From the NCBI GenBank assembly GCA_023394965.1, contig JAEWZX010000016.1:62001-126000 (forward strand): 64,000 nucleotides of DNA, read 5' to 3'. Of this stretch, positions 34,205 through 43,395 are shown piece by piece (position 1 is the first letter of the stretch; every line of letters starts with the position of its first letter). This stretch comes from Pseudomonadota bacterium (GTDB taxonomy: Bacteria; Pseudomonadota; Alphaproteobacteria; Sphingomonadales; Sphingomonadaceae). The position numbers were made by a program, and so were the translations under genes. Under the pieces are notes generated by a model that saw nothing but the letters and a program-made list of their open reading frames with translations, was not told the DNA's origin and did no database searches.

Positions 34205-34339
34205 GGGTTGTATCGGCGCACTTGTACGCCATTAGTCCTTGTGGATAAGGCGATAATCGCTTCGACCTGCGATTAGCTTTGTGCCACAGTTGTGACATAA
34301 CGCCCGCGGGCGACTTTTGAATTCTATGGGGACTCTTGA

Positions 34340-36055
34340 ATGAGCATCAATATCGGACCGGCATCGGACGACGACCTTCGTCCCAAGATCATGGTCGTGG
34401 GCGTCGGTGGCGCAGGCGGCAACGCCATTGCCAACATGATGCAGGCGAAGATCGAAGGTGTCGATTTCATCGTCGCCAATACCGACGCACAGGCGCTCAG
34501 CAGTTCCCCTTCCGAAAAGCGCATCCAGCTAGGCCCGGATATCACCGGCGGTCTGGGCGCGGGTGCCCGCCCCGAAGTGGGCAAGGCTGCGGCCGAAGAG
34601 ACCGTGCATGACATCGAGGATGCGCTCGAAGGGGTGAATATGGTCTTCATCGCCGCCGGTATGGGCGGCGGCACCGGCACGGGTGCAGCGCCTGTTATCG
34701 CGGAGGCGGCGCGCAAGAAGGGCGTGCTGACCGTTGGTGTCGTGACCAAGCCGTTCCTGTTCGAAGGCACGCGCCGGATGCGCGCAGCCGAAGCGGGCAT
34801 CGACGAATTGCAGAAGCATGTCGACACGCTGATCGTCATCCCCAACCAGAACCTGTTCCTGGTCGCCAAGGCGGAAACCACTTTCAAGGAAGCCTTCATC
34901 CTCGCGGACGAGGTGCTTCAGCAGGGTGTGCGTTCGATCACCGACCTGATGGTGATGCCGGGTCTCATCAACCTCGATTTTGCCGACGTGCGTTCGGTGA
35001 TGAGCGAGATGGGCAAGGCGATGATGGGCACCGGCGAAGGCGAAGGCGACAATCGCGCGCTCGAAGCCGCGGAACGTGCCATTGCGAACCCGCTGCTCGA
35101 CGGTGTCAGCATGACCGGCGCCAAGGGTGTCATCATTTCGATTATCGGCGGCGAAGACATGAAGCTGCTCGAAGTGGACGAAGCGGCCAATCACATCCGT
35201 GAACTGGTCGATGAAGACGCCAACATCATCTGGGGTTCGGCCTTCAACCCCGATCTCGACGGTAAAATCCGGGTTTCGGTTGTCGCCACCGGGATCGAAA
35301 ACGACGGTTCGGCGGCGGCTGCACCGGCGCGTTCGTTCTCCATGCGCGAAAACAGTGCGCCTAAGCGCCCGGTTCTCGATCTGCCGAGCCGGACCGAAAC
35401 GGAAGAAGAGCCTTTCGAACTCAACGAAGGTCTGTCCGCCGATCCCGAGCCCACCGAAGCCGACGCTTTCGATCTGACCGACGAGGCTGAAGGCGATGAG
35501 GCCGGTAAGCCGTTCGGTCTGTCCCCGGCCACTTCGGGGTCGTCGAAAGAGGAAGCCGATGAGGGCTATGACGATGTCGATGACATCGTGGACCCGCTGG
35601 CTGGCCTGCGTAACGAACGGACCGAGCGTTTCGACGCCGATCAGGACGACGGCGTGCCTGCGCCCGCCGACGACAGCAATTTCCGCGGAGCGCCGAATGA
35701 AGACGGCTGGAAAGACGAGCGGCAGTCGCACAGTTCTTCCCGGCCTGCAGGCGGATCGCAGGACGAATTCGAACTGGGTGAAGAGCATGTCGCAAGCGAC
35801 AGCCCCTTGGCCACTAAGCCGGGCCGTCGGCGTCCGCTGGTTCCCGGCGAGGCGTCGGGCGCGCGGAGCGCCGGTACGTCGGGCTCGACTGAGGGTGGCA
35901 GCAGCTCGCTGCCTGGCAACACTCTGTTCGAACGCATGGCCAATCTGTCGCGCGGCGCAGGTCGCCCGGACGACAAGGACGAAGACGATGATGAAGGCGG
36001 CAATGGGGCCGGTCTTAACATCCCGCGTTTTCTGGGGCGTCAGAACAATCAGTGA
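34340..36055 (+). CDS. ftsZ: Tubulin-like cell division GTPase FtsZ
   Basis: 571 residues. The GTPase and polymerisation domains occupy about residues 1-320: KIMVVGVGGAGGNAI, GMGGGTGTGAAPV (near 109), NLDFADVRSVM. Then comes a linker of about 230 residues, very rich in Asp, Glu, Ser and Gly, and the conserved tail IPRFLGRQNNQ that binds FtsA and other partners. Long linkers are normal in alphaproteobacteria. GGGGA precedes the ATG, and a GANTC site (GACTC, 34331-34335), the CcrM methylation target, overlaps this ribosome-site region. Confidence 0.98.
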   Translation: MSINIGPASDDDLRPKIMVVGVGGAGGNAIANMMQAKIEGVDFIVANTDAQALSSSPSEKRIQLGPDITGGLGAGARPEVGKAAAEETVHDIEDALEGVNMVFIAAGMGGGTGTGAAPVIAEAARKKGVLTVGVVTKPFLFEGTRRMRAAEAGIDELQKHVDTLIVIPNQNLFLVAKAETTFKEAFILADEVLQQGVRSITDLMVMPGLINLDFADVRSVMSEMGKAMMGTGEGEGDNRALEAAERAIANPLLDGVSMTGAKGVIISIIGGEDMKLLEVDEAANHIRELVDEDANIIWGSAFNPDLDGKIRVSVVATGIENDGSAAAAPARSFSMRENSAPKRPVLDLPSRTETEEEPFELNEGLSADPEPTEADAFDLTDEAEGDEAGKPFGLSPATSGSSKEEADEGYDDVDDIVDPLAGLRNERTERFDADQDDGVPAPADDSNFRGAPNEDGWKDERQSHSSSRPAGGSQDEFELGEEHVASDSPLATKPGRRRPLVPGEASGARSAGTSGSTEGGSSSLPGNTLFERMANLSRGAGRPDDKDEDDDEGGNGAGLNIPRFLGRQNNQ

Positions 36056-36104
36056 TTTGGGCCGCGCCAGCGCCGGTTAACGCCTGGGCTGTCAGGGACA
36101 GGAT

Positions 36105-37667
36105 ATGATTTCGAAAGGGCAATTCGCGGCTGCTGTTGCGCTGCTGGCTTTGGCAGCGCAGGCAGACCGCGCGTCCGCCCAGCGTGAAATCGTGCAACCT
36201 TTGCCTGCGGCCGCAGAAGGCAAGCTGGGCGATGCGCTTTCCCGTCTGGCCAGCAATGGTGCCGATGTGTCCGCGCTTCTGGATGCGGGTGAGGCTTCGC
36301 TGGAGCTGGGAGATATCGAAGCGGCCATCGGCTTCTTCGGACGCGCCAACGAGCTTTCTCCCGACAATCCGCGAACAAAGCTGGGGTTGGGGAAGGCCTA
36401 TGTCCGTTCCCGGCGCCCGGTAGAAGCGCTTCGCCTGTTCGCCGAGGCGGAACAGGCTGGCGTTGCTGTCTCACGAATGGCTGAAGATCGCGGGCTCGCC
36501 TTCGACCTTGTCGGCGACGCGGCAAGCGCGCAGCAGCTTTACCGGATCGCGCTGGCCAACGGCTCAGGCGATGAAACTACACGGCGGCTGGCGCTTAGCC
36601 AGGCAATTTCCGGTGATCGTGAAGCGTTCGAAGCGACCCTGCTTCCCCTGCTCGAAAAACGCGACGTTTCGGCCTATCGCACCCGTGCATTTGGACTGGC
36701 AATTCTCGGCAAGGCGCGTGAGGCCAAGGAAATCGCCAATACGATGCTGCCCGCGAACATCGGCGCGCGGATGGCGGCCTATTTCGAATATATGCCGCGG
36801 CTTACCAAAGCCCAGCAGGCGGCTGCCGGCAATCTGGGTATTTTCCCCCGGGCAGCGGCAATCGGGACCGATGATGCCCGCATAGCGAGCTATTCCGGAC
36901 CGTCGGTTCAGGCCGTCCAGCCCGCTTCGCCACCCACCCCTGTGGCGCAGGCCAAGCCGAAGCCTGCTCGGCGGGCTGCGGGAGCGGAACTCAAACTGAC
37001 CCCGCTGCCGGCGCAGGAACCTAAACCCGCACATGCTCCAGCGACGGCTCCTGCACCAACCTCCGCAGCAGCGCCGGCACCAACTCCGAGTGTTGCGAAA
37101 GCGGCTAGTCAGGGGCCGTCTCTGGCGACGACGGTAACCGAAATCGATACTTCTTCTTCGGCTGCGCAGCCGGCAGTCGTTGCCCGGCTGAGCCAGGCTT
37201 CCGCGGCTGTTCAGCAGCCTGCACCGCCACCGCCGGAGCCCGCACCCGATCTTGCTTCCGTGGCCGAAGCCTTCAGTGGTTTTGCCCTGGCACCGACCGA
37301 TACAGCGCCTGCCGCCAGCGGGGCTGTGGACATTACCAAGATCAAGATCCCGCGGGAAAAGGAAGAGCCCAAACCACCGGCACCGCCGCCGCCACCCGCC
37401 CATCCTTCGCGTCACTGGGTACAGGTGGCCACCGGCAAGGATACCGATGCCCTCGGTTTCGACTGGCGGCGGATTGCGCGCAAGGCCGAAGGCAAGCTGG
37501 AAGGGAAGGGGCCATTCGTCACTCCTTGGGGTGAGGCAAACCGGCTGCTTTCGGGACCTTATGACAGCGCTGCAAAAGCGCGCGAAATGGTCAAGGAACT
37601 CAAGGATTTGGGGATTGATTCTTTTACTTTCACAAGTTCCGCAGGCGAAGCGATCGAGAAACTCTGA
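36105..37667 (+). CDS. TPR and SPOR domain protein
   Basis: 520 residues. A signal peptide (ISKGQFAAAVALLALAAQADRASA) is followed by TPR-like helices (about residues 40-230, e.g. LLDAGEASLELGDIEAAIGFFGRANELSPDNPRT region), a Pro/Ala-rich linker (about 260-430) and a C-terminal SPOR domain (HWVQVATGKD..FVTPWGEANRLLSGPY..AKAREMVKELKDLGID). SPOR domains bind denuded septal glycans, so this is probably a periplasmic division or cell-wall protein. It starts 49 bp after ftsZ with no terminator between, and may be read with the dcw cluster. Confidence 0.85.
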   Translation: MISKGQFAAAVALLALAAQADRASAQREIVQPLPAAAEGKLGDALSRLASNGADVSALLDAGEASLELGDIEAAIGFFGRANELSPDNPRTKLGLGKAYVRSRRPVEALRLFAEAEQAGVAVSRMAEDRGLAFDLVGDAASAQQLYRIALANGSGDETTRRLALSQAISGDREAFEATLLPLLEKRDVSAYRTRAFGLAILGKAREAKEIANTMLPANIGARMAAYFEYMPRLTKAQQAAAGNLGIFPRAAAIGTDDARIASYSGPSVQAVQPASPPTPVAQAKPKPARRAAGAELKLTPLPAQEPKPAHAPATAPAPTSAAAPAPTPSVAKAASQGPSLATTVTEIDTSSSAAQPAVVARLSQASAAVQQPAPPPPEPAPDLASVAEAFSGFALAPTDTAPAASGAVDITKIKIPREKEEPKPPAPPPPPAHPSRHWVQVATGKDTDALGFDWRRIARKAEGKLEGKGPFVTPWGEANRLLSGPYDSAAKAREMVKELKDLGIDSFTFTSSAGEAIEKL

Positions 37668-37814
37668 CGCGGGCCTCGCAGGTGCGGCGCCGTGAATTGT
37701 TCACAAGCTTTACACAGGCCTTAACGGTTCTCCCCAGCGCCGAAGCCTCTCTCCATTGCCAAGCGCCCCATGGCTTCTGCATCCAGCAGCCATGATGTGG
37801 ACGGGACAGCTTTG

Positions 37815-38318
37815 ATGAGACAGTCGCAAGAACGCTATGAGGTCGATGAGGGTGCTGCCCCTCTCGATATGCTCATTGCCCTGTTCGAAGCCCGCGGCTG
37901 GCCGTGCGAATCGACCCAGACCGAAATGAGCGGCGAAATCCAGGGCAGCTGGACCAAATACCAGCTGCGCGGGATCTGGCGCCCGGACGACATGGTGCTG
38001 CAGATTCTCTGCCTGCCCGACATCCGCATTTCCAACGACAAGATGGCTCATGCCCATGAACTCGTCTCGCTCGTCAACGAACAGATGTGGCTTGGCCATT
38101 TCGATATCTGGTCGAATGGTGGGGTGCTGCTGTATCGCAACGGGACCATGCTCGGGGACGATGGCTTGCTGAGCCTGGGCCAGGCGCAGGCACTGGTGGA
38201 AATCGCAGTCGACGAATGCGACCGTTTCTATCCGGCATTTCAGTTCATTCTGTGGGGTGGCCGTACCCCGGCAGAAGCGCTGAACGATGCGATGGTGGAC
38301 GCTGCGGGCGAAGCCTGA
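37815..38318 (+). CDS. YbjN domain protein
   Basis: 167 residues from the ATG at 37815 (GGGA upstream); an in-frame ATG at 37770 would add 15 residues without a ribosome site. The YbjN fold is seen in MLIALFEARGWPCES, YQLRGIWRPDDMVLQILCLPDIRI, LVSLVNEQMWLGHFDIW and LLYRNG. These proteins resemble type III secretion chaperones in fold; in E. coli YbjN affects motility and stress genes, but the biochemical role is unknown. The 147 bp upstream hold a small inverted repeat, GTGAA-TTG-TTCAC at 37692-37704, and no clear terminator. Confidence 0.85.
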   Translation: MRQSQERYEVDEGAAPLDMLIALFEARGWPCESTQTEMSGEIQGSWTKYQLRGIWRPDDMVLQILCLPDIRISNDKMAHAHELVSLVNEQMWLGHFDIWSNGGVLLYRNGTMLGDDGLLSLGQAQALVEIAVDECDRFYPAFQFILWGGRTPAEALNDAMVDAAGEA

Positions 38319-38451
38319 AACCGCCCTGATAAGGGGTAATCGGCAGTGTGGCCGAATTTTCCGGTTTTGCTTGAAATCGGGGACCGAAATGCCGATATTC
38401 CCGTTCAGGAGCAGGGCGTATTTTCGCACTGCCAAGAGGAGTTCAAAACAA

Positions 38452-39192
38452 ATGGCCAATTGGAACGACACCGACCAGAGGCAGGGCTTCGGCACCGTGC
38501 CACGCGCTGGCGACGCCGTTGCCAGGCAAGAAACCTTCGACGCTGGGCTGCGCAAGCACATGCTGTCGATCTACAACTACATGACTTCGGGCGTGCTGCT
38601 GACCGGCGTCGTCGCGTTGCTGACTGCGCAAAGCGGACTGGCTCTGTCATTTGCCAGCGGCCCGTTGATGTGGCTGGTCGCGCTGGCCCCGCTCGGCTTC
38701 GTTTTCGCCATGAGCTTTGGCCTGAACAAGATGAGCAAGGGTACGCTGCAGATGCTCTTCTGGGCGTTTGCGATCGTCATGGGTCTTTCCATGTCGACGA
38801 TTTTCCTGCGCTTCACAGGCGAATCGATCGCCGCGACCTTCTTCGCCACGGCAGGTGCCTTTGCCGGCCTCAGCCTCTATGGTTACACGACCAAGAAGAA
38901 CCTCCAGGGTTTTGGCACCTTCCTTGTGATGGGCGTCATCGGCCTGCTGATTGCGATGGTGATCAACATCTTCCTGCAGTCGGGCACGATGGCCGTTGCG
39001 ATCAGCTTCATCGGTGTGCTGATCTTCGCGGGCCTTACCGCCTACGATACGCAGCGTCTGAAGATGGAATATCAGTATCTGCGCGGCACCGAATTCGCTG
39101 GCAAGGCGATTATAATGGGCGCGCTGAGCCTGTATCTCGATTTCATCAATATGTTCATGTTCCTGCTGCAGTTCATGGGCAATCGCGACTGA
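38452..39192 (+). CDS. Bax inhibitor-1 (BI-1/YccA) family membrane protein
   Basis: 246 residues from the ATG at 38452, with GAGGAG upstream. Seven hydrophobic helices and the family motifs HMLSIYNYMTSGVLLTG, LFWAFAIVMGLSMSTIFL, AGAFAGLSLYGYTTKKNL and AGLTAYDTQRLK with the paired Asp residues of the calcium/proton-leak site. The bacterial family includes YetJ, a pH-sensitive calcium leak channel, and YccA, an FtsH modulator; which applies here is not known. A terminator follows at 39231. Confidence 0.94.
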   Translation: MANWNDTDQRQGFGTVPRAGDAVARQETFDAGLRKHMLSIYNYMTSGVLLTGVVALLTAQSGLALSFASGPLMWLVALAPLGFVFAMSFGLNKMSKGTLQMLFWAFAIVMGLSMSTIFLRFTGESIAATFFATAGAFAGLSLYGYTTKKNLQGFGTFLVMGVIGLLIAMVINIFLQSGTMAVAISFIGVLIFAGLTAYDTQRLKMEYQYLRGTEFAGKAIIMGALSLYLDFINMFMFLLQFMGNRD

Positions 39193-39230
39193 GTGTAAGC
39201 CACTCGTCGCAAACAGGAATCGCTTGAACG

Positions 39231-39266
39231 TGCCCGGGGTGTAACCAACACTCCGGGCATTTTCTT
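39231..39266 (+). terminator. Rho-independent terminator after the BI-1 gene
   Basis: A 12-bp stem (TGCCCGGGGTGT with ACACTCCGGGCA, one G-U pair) with a 5-base loop is followed by TTTTCTTT. It lies 39 bp after the stop codon. Confidence 0.85.
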
Positions 39267-39363
39267 TGTGGCCACAACCGTCTACGAGGATAACCGCTTC
39301 ATCCCTCGTCAAGGCACGGGGGAGCAGGGTCTGGTACAGATTATCTAGGAGGGTCAGCGCGCT

Positions 39364-40260
39364 ATGGGTCGCGGTTCACACATCACTGTTCGTATGACGG
39401 CCGTGGCTGTCGGGATTTCCGCTGTGGCGGCATGCACAACCCCGCCGCCGCCACCACCTCCGCCTCCCCCGCCGCCAGTGGAGATCGTTCCGGTCCGGCC
39501 CACACCTCCAGGCCAGGCATCCTATGTGATGGACATTCCCAACGTTAATTCGCTGGGTCTGCGGGAAACTGTCAATGTCGGTATTTCGGACGATGAAAAG
39601 GTCTGGCATTTTCGGTCTGCATGGAACGTGGCGGCCCTGAATTGCCTCGACCCACAATATCAGCCGATCCTCAACAGCTACAGCAGCTATATAAAAGATC
39701 ATGCGAAGCCGCTGAAACAGGTCAATGACCGCATCGATGCCGACTATCGCAAAGAGTATGGCAAGGGCCGTCCGGCGATCCAGGCTCGTGAGAGCCAGAT
39801 GACCATGGTTTACAACTATTTTGCCCTGCCGCCAGCCCGTGCTGATTTCTGCCGCACCGCATTGGGTATTTCGCAGCAATATGCCGCGTCCGAAACTATC
39901 GATCCGCTGGCGTTCGCGCTGGCGAACTTCTCCGCTCTGGAAGGGCCGTTCGAACGTTTCTTCGTTGCTTATGAAAAGTACGAACAGGAATCCGCTGCCT
40001 GGGATGCGAAATATGGCGAACGGTACGGTTCATCGCAGCCGGGCTATGTCGCGGTAAAGAACGCACGGGCGTTCCAGACGCCCCAGCCCGGGGCTGACCC
40101 CTCTGCACTGAGCGCGACACCGTTGCAGGAGACCAAGGTGGTGGACCCGGATACCGGTGCCAAAATCCCGGTGGCGCCCGTTGATGAGACGCGATCATCG
40201 GTGCCTGTCGTCCAGCCCATCCCCAATGATGCCGGTGCAGACGATACGCCCCAGGGCTGA
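39364..40260 (+). CDS. Hypothetical lipoprotein with a 12-proline run
   Basis: 298 residues. GGAGGG lies upstream of the ATG. The signal peptide ends ISAVAAC (Cys24) and is followed at once by 12 consecutive prolines encoded by mixed CCG, CCA, CCT and CCC codons, so the run is not a simple DNA slippage tract. A helical domain of about 170 residues follows (VWHFRSAWNVAALNCLDPQYQPIL, DYRKEYGKGRPAIQARESQMT), with a Cys pair (CLDP, FCRTALG), then a Pro/Asp-rich tail. I do not recognise the family. The proline run may act as a stiff spacer from the outer membrane. Confidence 0.72.
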   Translation: MGRGSHITVRMTAVAVGISAVAACTTPPPPPPPPPPPPVEIVPVRPTPPGQASYVMDIPNVNSLGLRETVNVGISDDEKVWHFRSAWNVAALNCLDPQYQPILNSYSSYIKDHAKPLKQVNDRIDADYRKEYGKGRPAIQARESQMTMVYNYFALPPARADFCRTALGISQQYAASETIDPLAFALANFSALEGPFERFFVAYEKYEQESAAWDAKYGERYGSSQPGYVAVKNARAFQTPQPGADPSALSATPLQETKVVDPDTGAKIPVAPVDETRSSVPVVQPIPNDAGADDTPQG

Positions 40261-40344
40261 TCGAATTCGTAGTTTCCAGGCGCGTCGTCATTCGCTAAAC
40301 GACGCGCCTCGGACTGCTTTGGGGCAGTACCTGAGACCTGGAAC

Positions 40345-40420
<76 letters not shown>

Positions 40421-40439
40421 GGATGCCTCTATAGCGTTG

Positions 40440-41324
40440 CTAGATTGCACCAAAGGTCCAGCCTTCGGTTTGCGCTATGGTCTGCGTAAGTCTTTCCGGA
40501 TGCCATCGCGCGCGGTCATGGGCGATTTTGCGCAGCCAGGCAGCGGTCAGCAGCGCATCGGACGAATGATCGTCGATCGAACCGGTCCCGCCAACAGGAG
40601 GGCTGCCGAGGGCGCGCAATCCATCGTTCAATGTCTCGAAGCTGCGCATCTTTGCCTTCGATGCACTGCGTCCCGCCTCCAGTGCCGCGAGACTGGTATA
40701 GATCTCAACCAGGACCGAGCCTTTGTCAGGAATGCGATCGATTGGCCACACGGGCAAGTGCCCCTGCAAATGGTGCAACATGCGCATCCCGGTGAGGCTC
40801 GATTTACCGACCTGCGCTGCCCCCACCAGATTGAAGTTGGAATAGGGTTTGCAGCCCATTGCGGCCTGAGCATCCTCCGTCACGCGAAAGCGGCCGCGGC
40901 CATGTACAGCTCCATCGCAGCCGAAGTACGCGCCTGTATCCGCGCCATTTCGAAAATAGGCGCGGAAATCAGCATGGTCGACAAAGCTCTGCGCCCCAAG
41001 ATTGGCATCGCCTGAAGAGACGTCTTCGATCAGGGCCCACAATGACTGGGCATTCGGCAGCGGTGTTCCGCAATGGGGGAAATATGCACCGCAGTCCGCA
41101 AACGGCAATGCAATGCCCAGATCCAGCCCGACCAGAGTATCGTCGGGCAGGTCATCGCGCAGGAGTGCAAGAACATCGAGCCGCGACCATCCACGACCAG
41201 CCTTTACCAGCACCGGCGGGCCGCCATCGGCATGAGCCAGGGCGAGAGCGATACCTTTCTGAACAGGCCCTTTTGCACCCGACCAATCTATCGCGAGAAA
41301 GTGGTTAAACCTCCGCACGCTCAC
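40440..41324 (-). CDS. DUF429-like protein
   Basis: 294 residues with a GTG start at 41324 (a second GTG two codons later is possible). The N-terminal FLAIDWSGAKG and the segments DDTLVGLDLGIALPF and SIDDHSSDALLTAAWL resemble DUF429 proteins with an RNase H-like fold, in which these Asp residues would bind metal. The middle part contains GAAQVGKSSLTGMRML. The function is unknown. The gene overlaps the end of rarA by 20 bases on the same strand, which hints at a shared role in DNA metabolism. It ends 19 bp from the tRNA-Ala gene. Confidence 0.7.
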   Translation of the reverse strand: MSVRRFNHFLAIDWSGAKGPVQKGIALALAHADGGPPVLVKAGRGWSRLDVLALLRDDLPDDTLVGLDLGIALPFADCGAYFPHCGTPLPNAQSLWALIEDVSSGDANLGAQSFVDHADFRAYFRNGADTGAYFGCDGAVHGRGRFRVTEDAQAAMGCKPYSNFNLVGAAQVGKSSLTGMRMLHHLQGHLPVWPIDRIPDKGSVLVEIYTSLAALEAGRSASKAKMRSFETLNDGLRALGSPPVGGTGSIDDHSSDALLTAAWLRKIAHDRARWHPERLTQTIAQTEGWTFGAI

Positions 41325-42627
41325 GCCGCAGCTTGTCCCAATAATCCAGCCGCTTTTTCACCTCACGTTCGAAACCGCGCTCGACTGGCTGGTAGAAGTT
41401 CTGAGTTTCCATATCTTCGGGCCAGTAATTGTCGCCCGAGAAGCCATCGTCGACATCATGATCGTACTGGTAGCCCGAACCGTAGCCTATCTCTTTCATC
41501 AGCTTGGTCGGTGCGTTGAGAATGTTTTGCGGCGGCATCAGACTGCCGGTTTCCTTGGCCGATTTGAACGAGGCCTTCTGAGCCTTGTAGACCGCGTTCG
41601 ATTTGGGGGCGGTTGCAAGATAGGTGCAGGCCTGGACGAGCGCGAGTTCGCCTTCCGGACTGCCGAGAAATTCATAGGCATCCTTCGCCGCCATGCACTG
41701 CACCAGCGCCTGCGGATCGGCCATGCCGATGTCTTCTACGGCCATACGTACCAGACGACGGGCGAGAAAGCGTGGTTCTTCCCCGGCCGTCAGCATGCGC
41801 GCCAGATAATAGAGGCTGGCCTGCACGTCGCTGCCGCGAACCGATTTGTGAAGCGCAGAGATGAGGTTGTAATGCCCCTCGCGATCCTTGTCGTAGACTG
41901 CGACACGGCGCTGGAGAAATTTGCCCAGGCTTGCCGGATCCAGCGGCTCATCGATCTTGGCGTTGTAAAGTGTTTCGGCCTGGTTGAGCAGGAAGCGCCC
42001 ATCTCCATCGGCACTTGCGACCAGAGCGTCGCGTGCTTCCGGGGTGAGGGGCAGGGGCCCTTCGAGCGTTTCAGCGCGGTCGAGCAGAAGCCCTAATGCT
42101 TCACGATCAAGCCGTTGCAGGATAAGCACCTGCGCGCGGCTGAGAAGCGCAGCGTTCAGCGCAAAGCTCGGATTTTCGGTGGTCGCGCCGATCAGTGTGA
42201 CTGTGCCCCGTTCGACGAAGGGCAGAAAGCCATCCTGCTGCGCGCGGTTGAAACGGTGTATCTCATCCACAAACAGCAGCGTGCGCTGCCCGGCTGCAGC
42301 GGCCTTGTCGGCGGCGGCGAAAGCCTTCTTCAGGTCGGCCACGCCGCTGAACACGGCGCTGACGCTTTCGAAGCGCATACCCACGCTGTCGGCCAGCAGC
42401 CGTGCAATGGTGGTCTTGCCGGTACCCGGCGGCCCCCACAGGATCATGCTGGAAAGCCGGCCAGCCGCCACCATACGCCCGATGGCACCTTCCGGGCCGG
42501 TGAGATGATCCTGCCCGATCACCTCGTCCAGCGTCGCAGGGCGCAGACGGTCCGCCAGCGGCGCGTCTTCACGCGGGGCGTCGGAAAGGGCTGCTTGGGG
42601 CAGCGCGTCAGGGAAGAGATCGGGCAT
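41305..42627 (-). CDS. rarA: Replication-associated recombination protein A (AAA+ ATPase)
   Basis: 440 residues from the ATG at 42627; the open frame to 42738 crosses the PadR promoter. Short N-terminal region, then RPATLDEVIGQDHL, Walker A WGPPGTGKTTIARLL, Walker B TLLFVDEIHRFNRAQQD, sensor 1 IGATTENPSF and the C-terminal clamp-loader-like tetramerisation part (HKSVRGSDVQASLYYLARML, MAVEDIGMADP). RarA acts at stalled forks with SSB and RecA. Typical length. Confidence 0.96.
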   Translation of the reverse strand: MPDLFPDALPQAALSDAPREDAPLADRLRPATLDEVIGQDHLTGPEGAIGRMVAAGRLSSMILWGPPGTGKTTIARLLADSVGMRFESVSAVFSGVADLKKAFAAADKAAAAGQRTLLFVDEIHRFNRAQQDGFLPFVERGTVTLIGATTENPSFALNAALLSRAQVLILQRLDREALGLLLDRAETLEGPLPLTPEARDALVASADGDGRFLLNQAETLYNAKIDEPLDPASLGKFLQRRVAVYDKDREGHYNLISALHKSVRGSDVQASLYYLARMLTAGEEPRFLARRLVRMAVEDIGMADPQALVQCMAAKDAYEFLGSPEGELALVQACTYLATAPKSNAVYKAQKASFKSAKETGSLMPPQNILNAPTKLMKEIGYGSGYQYDHDVDDGFSGDNYWPEDMETQNFYQPVERGFEREVKKRLDYWDKLRRERAEV

Positions 42628-42686
42628 CGATCGCCCGACATAGGAGGTTCGCCATAAAATTGCAGCGCCTCTTGCAGAATTGTTAT

Positions 42687-42711
42687 TACGATATATCTTA
42701 AACCTATCGTA
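42687..42711. promoter_or_regulatory. Candidate PadR operator
   Basis: A perfect 7-bp inverted repeat, TACGATA and TATCGTA, separated by 11 bp, sits 22-46 bp before the PadR ATG and about 60-85 bp before rarA. It overlaps the AT-rich segment likely to hold the -10 element. The dyad size fits a dimeric winged-helix repressor; autoregulation is an inference. Confidence 0.55.
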
Positions 42712-42732
42712 GACAGATCGAAAGAACGCACA

Positions 42733-43347
42733 ATGCATACTAAACCGAAATGGCGCCGGATGCGCGGCGGGCCGTTCGCGGCAGCAATGATGGGCGATGA
42801 CGGATTTCAGGCTGGCTTTGGTGCTTCAGCCAGGTTCGGCGGCCCCAATTGGTCCTTTGATTTCGGACCACGCGGGGATGGCCGCCGTCGCCGGATGTTC
42901 GGGCCGGGCGAACTGCGTCTCGTCCTCCTCAAACTGGTATCGGACGAACCGCGCCACGGTTACGAACTGATCAAGGCAATCGAGGAATTGACCGAGGGGA
43001 GTTATTCGCCGAGCCCTGGAACCATCTATCCCACTTTGTCACTGCTTGAAGACGAAGGTGCGATAGCCCCGGCTGCGGGCGACGAGACGCGCAAGGCCTA
43101 TGCAGCGACAGAGGCGGGTCAGGCCGAACTTGAAGACCGCGCCGAGGAAGTCAAAGCGCTGTTTGAGCGCCTTTCCGGTCACGGCGAACATCGCCGCGCC
43201 TTTGCCACGCCGGAAATGTTTCGCGCTCTCGGTAATCTGGCAAGCGTGCTCAGGAATCGCGCGCGGTCCGGCAAATTGAACCGCGAGACAGTTCAGGAAA
43301 TCGTCGATCTGGTGGATGATCTGGCGAAGAAAATCGAAAAGCTTTGA
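42733..43347 (+). CDS. PadR family transcriptional regulator
   Basis: 204 residues. The N-terminal 50 residues are Gly/Arg/Phe-rich, followed by the PadR winged helix (LRLVLLKLVSDEPRHGYELIKAIEELTEGSY, SPGTIYPTLSLLEDEGAI, YAATEAGQAELE) and a C-terminal helical dimerisation part (NRETVQEIVDLVDDLAKKIEKL). PadR proteins are ligand-sensitive repressors of efflux or detoxification genes, yet no transporter is adjacent, so its target may be itself or rarA. A perfect dyad lies in the promoter. A short GC hairpin (43368-43381) follows the stop. Confidence 0.92.
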   Translation: MHTKPKWRRMRGGPFAAAMMGDDGFQAGFGASARFGGPNWSFDFGPRGDGRRRRMFGPGELRLVLLKLVSDEPRHGYELIKAIEELTEGSYSPSPGTIYPTLSLLEDEGAIAPAAGDETRKAYAATEAGQAELEDRAEEVKALFERLSGHGEHRRAFATPEMFRALGNLASVLRNRARSGKLNRETVQEIVDLVDDLAKKIEKL

Positions 43348-43395
43348 TCGCTGGCAGCGTCAGGGGCCGCCGGGTCCGGCGTCTTCGGAATTTCG

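Noticed and set aside
43368..43381. Terminator between the PadR and glycosyltransferase genes
   Set aside because: The 6-bp GC hairpin has a two-base loop and no T-tract, so it is too weak to call.
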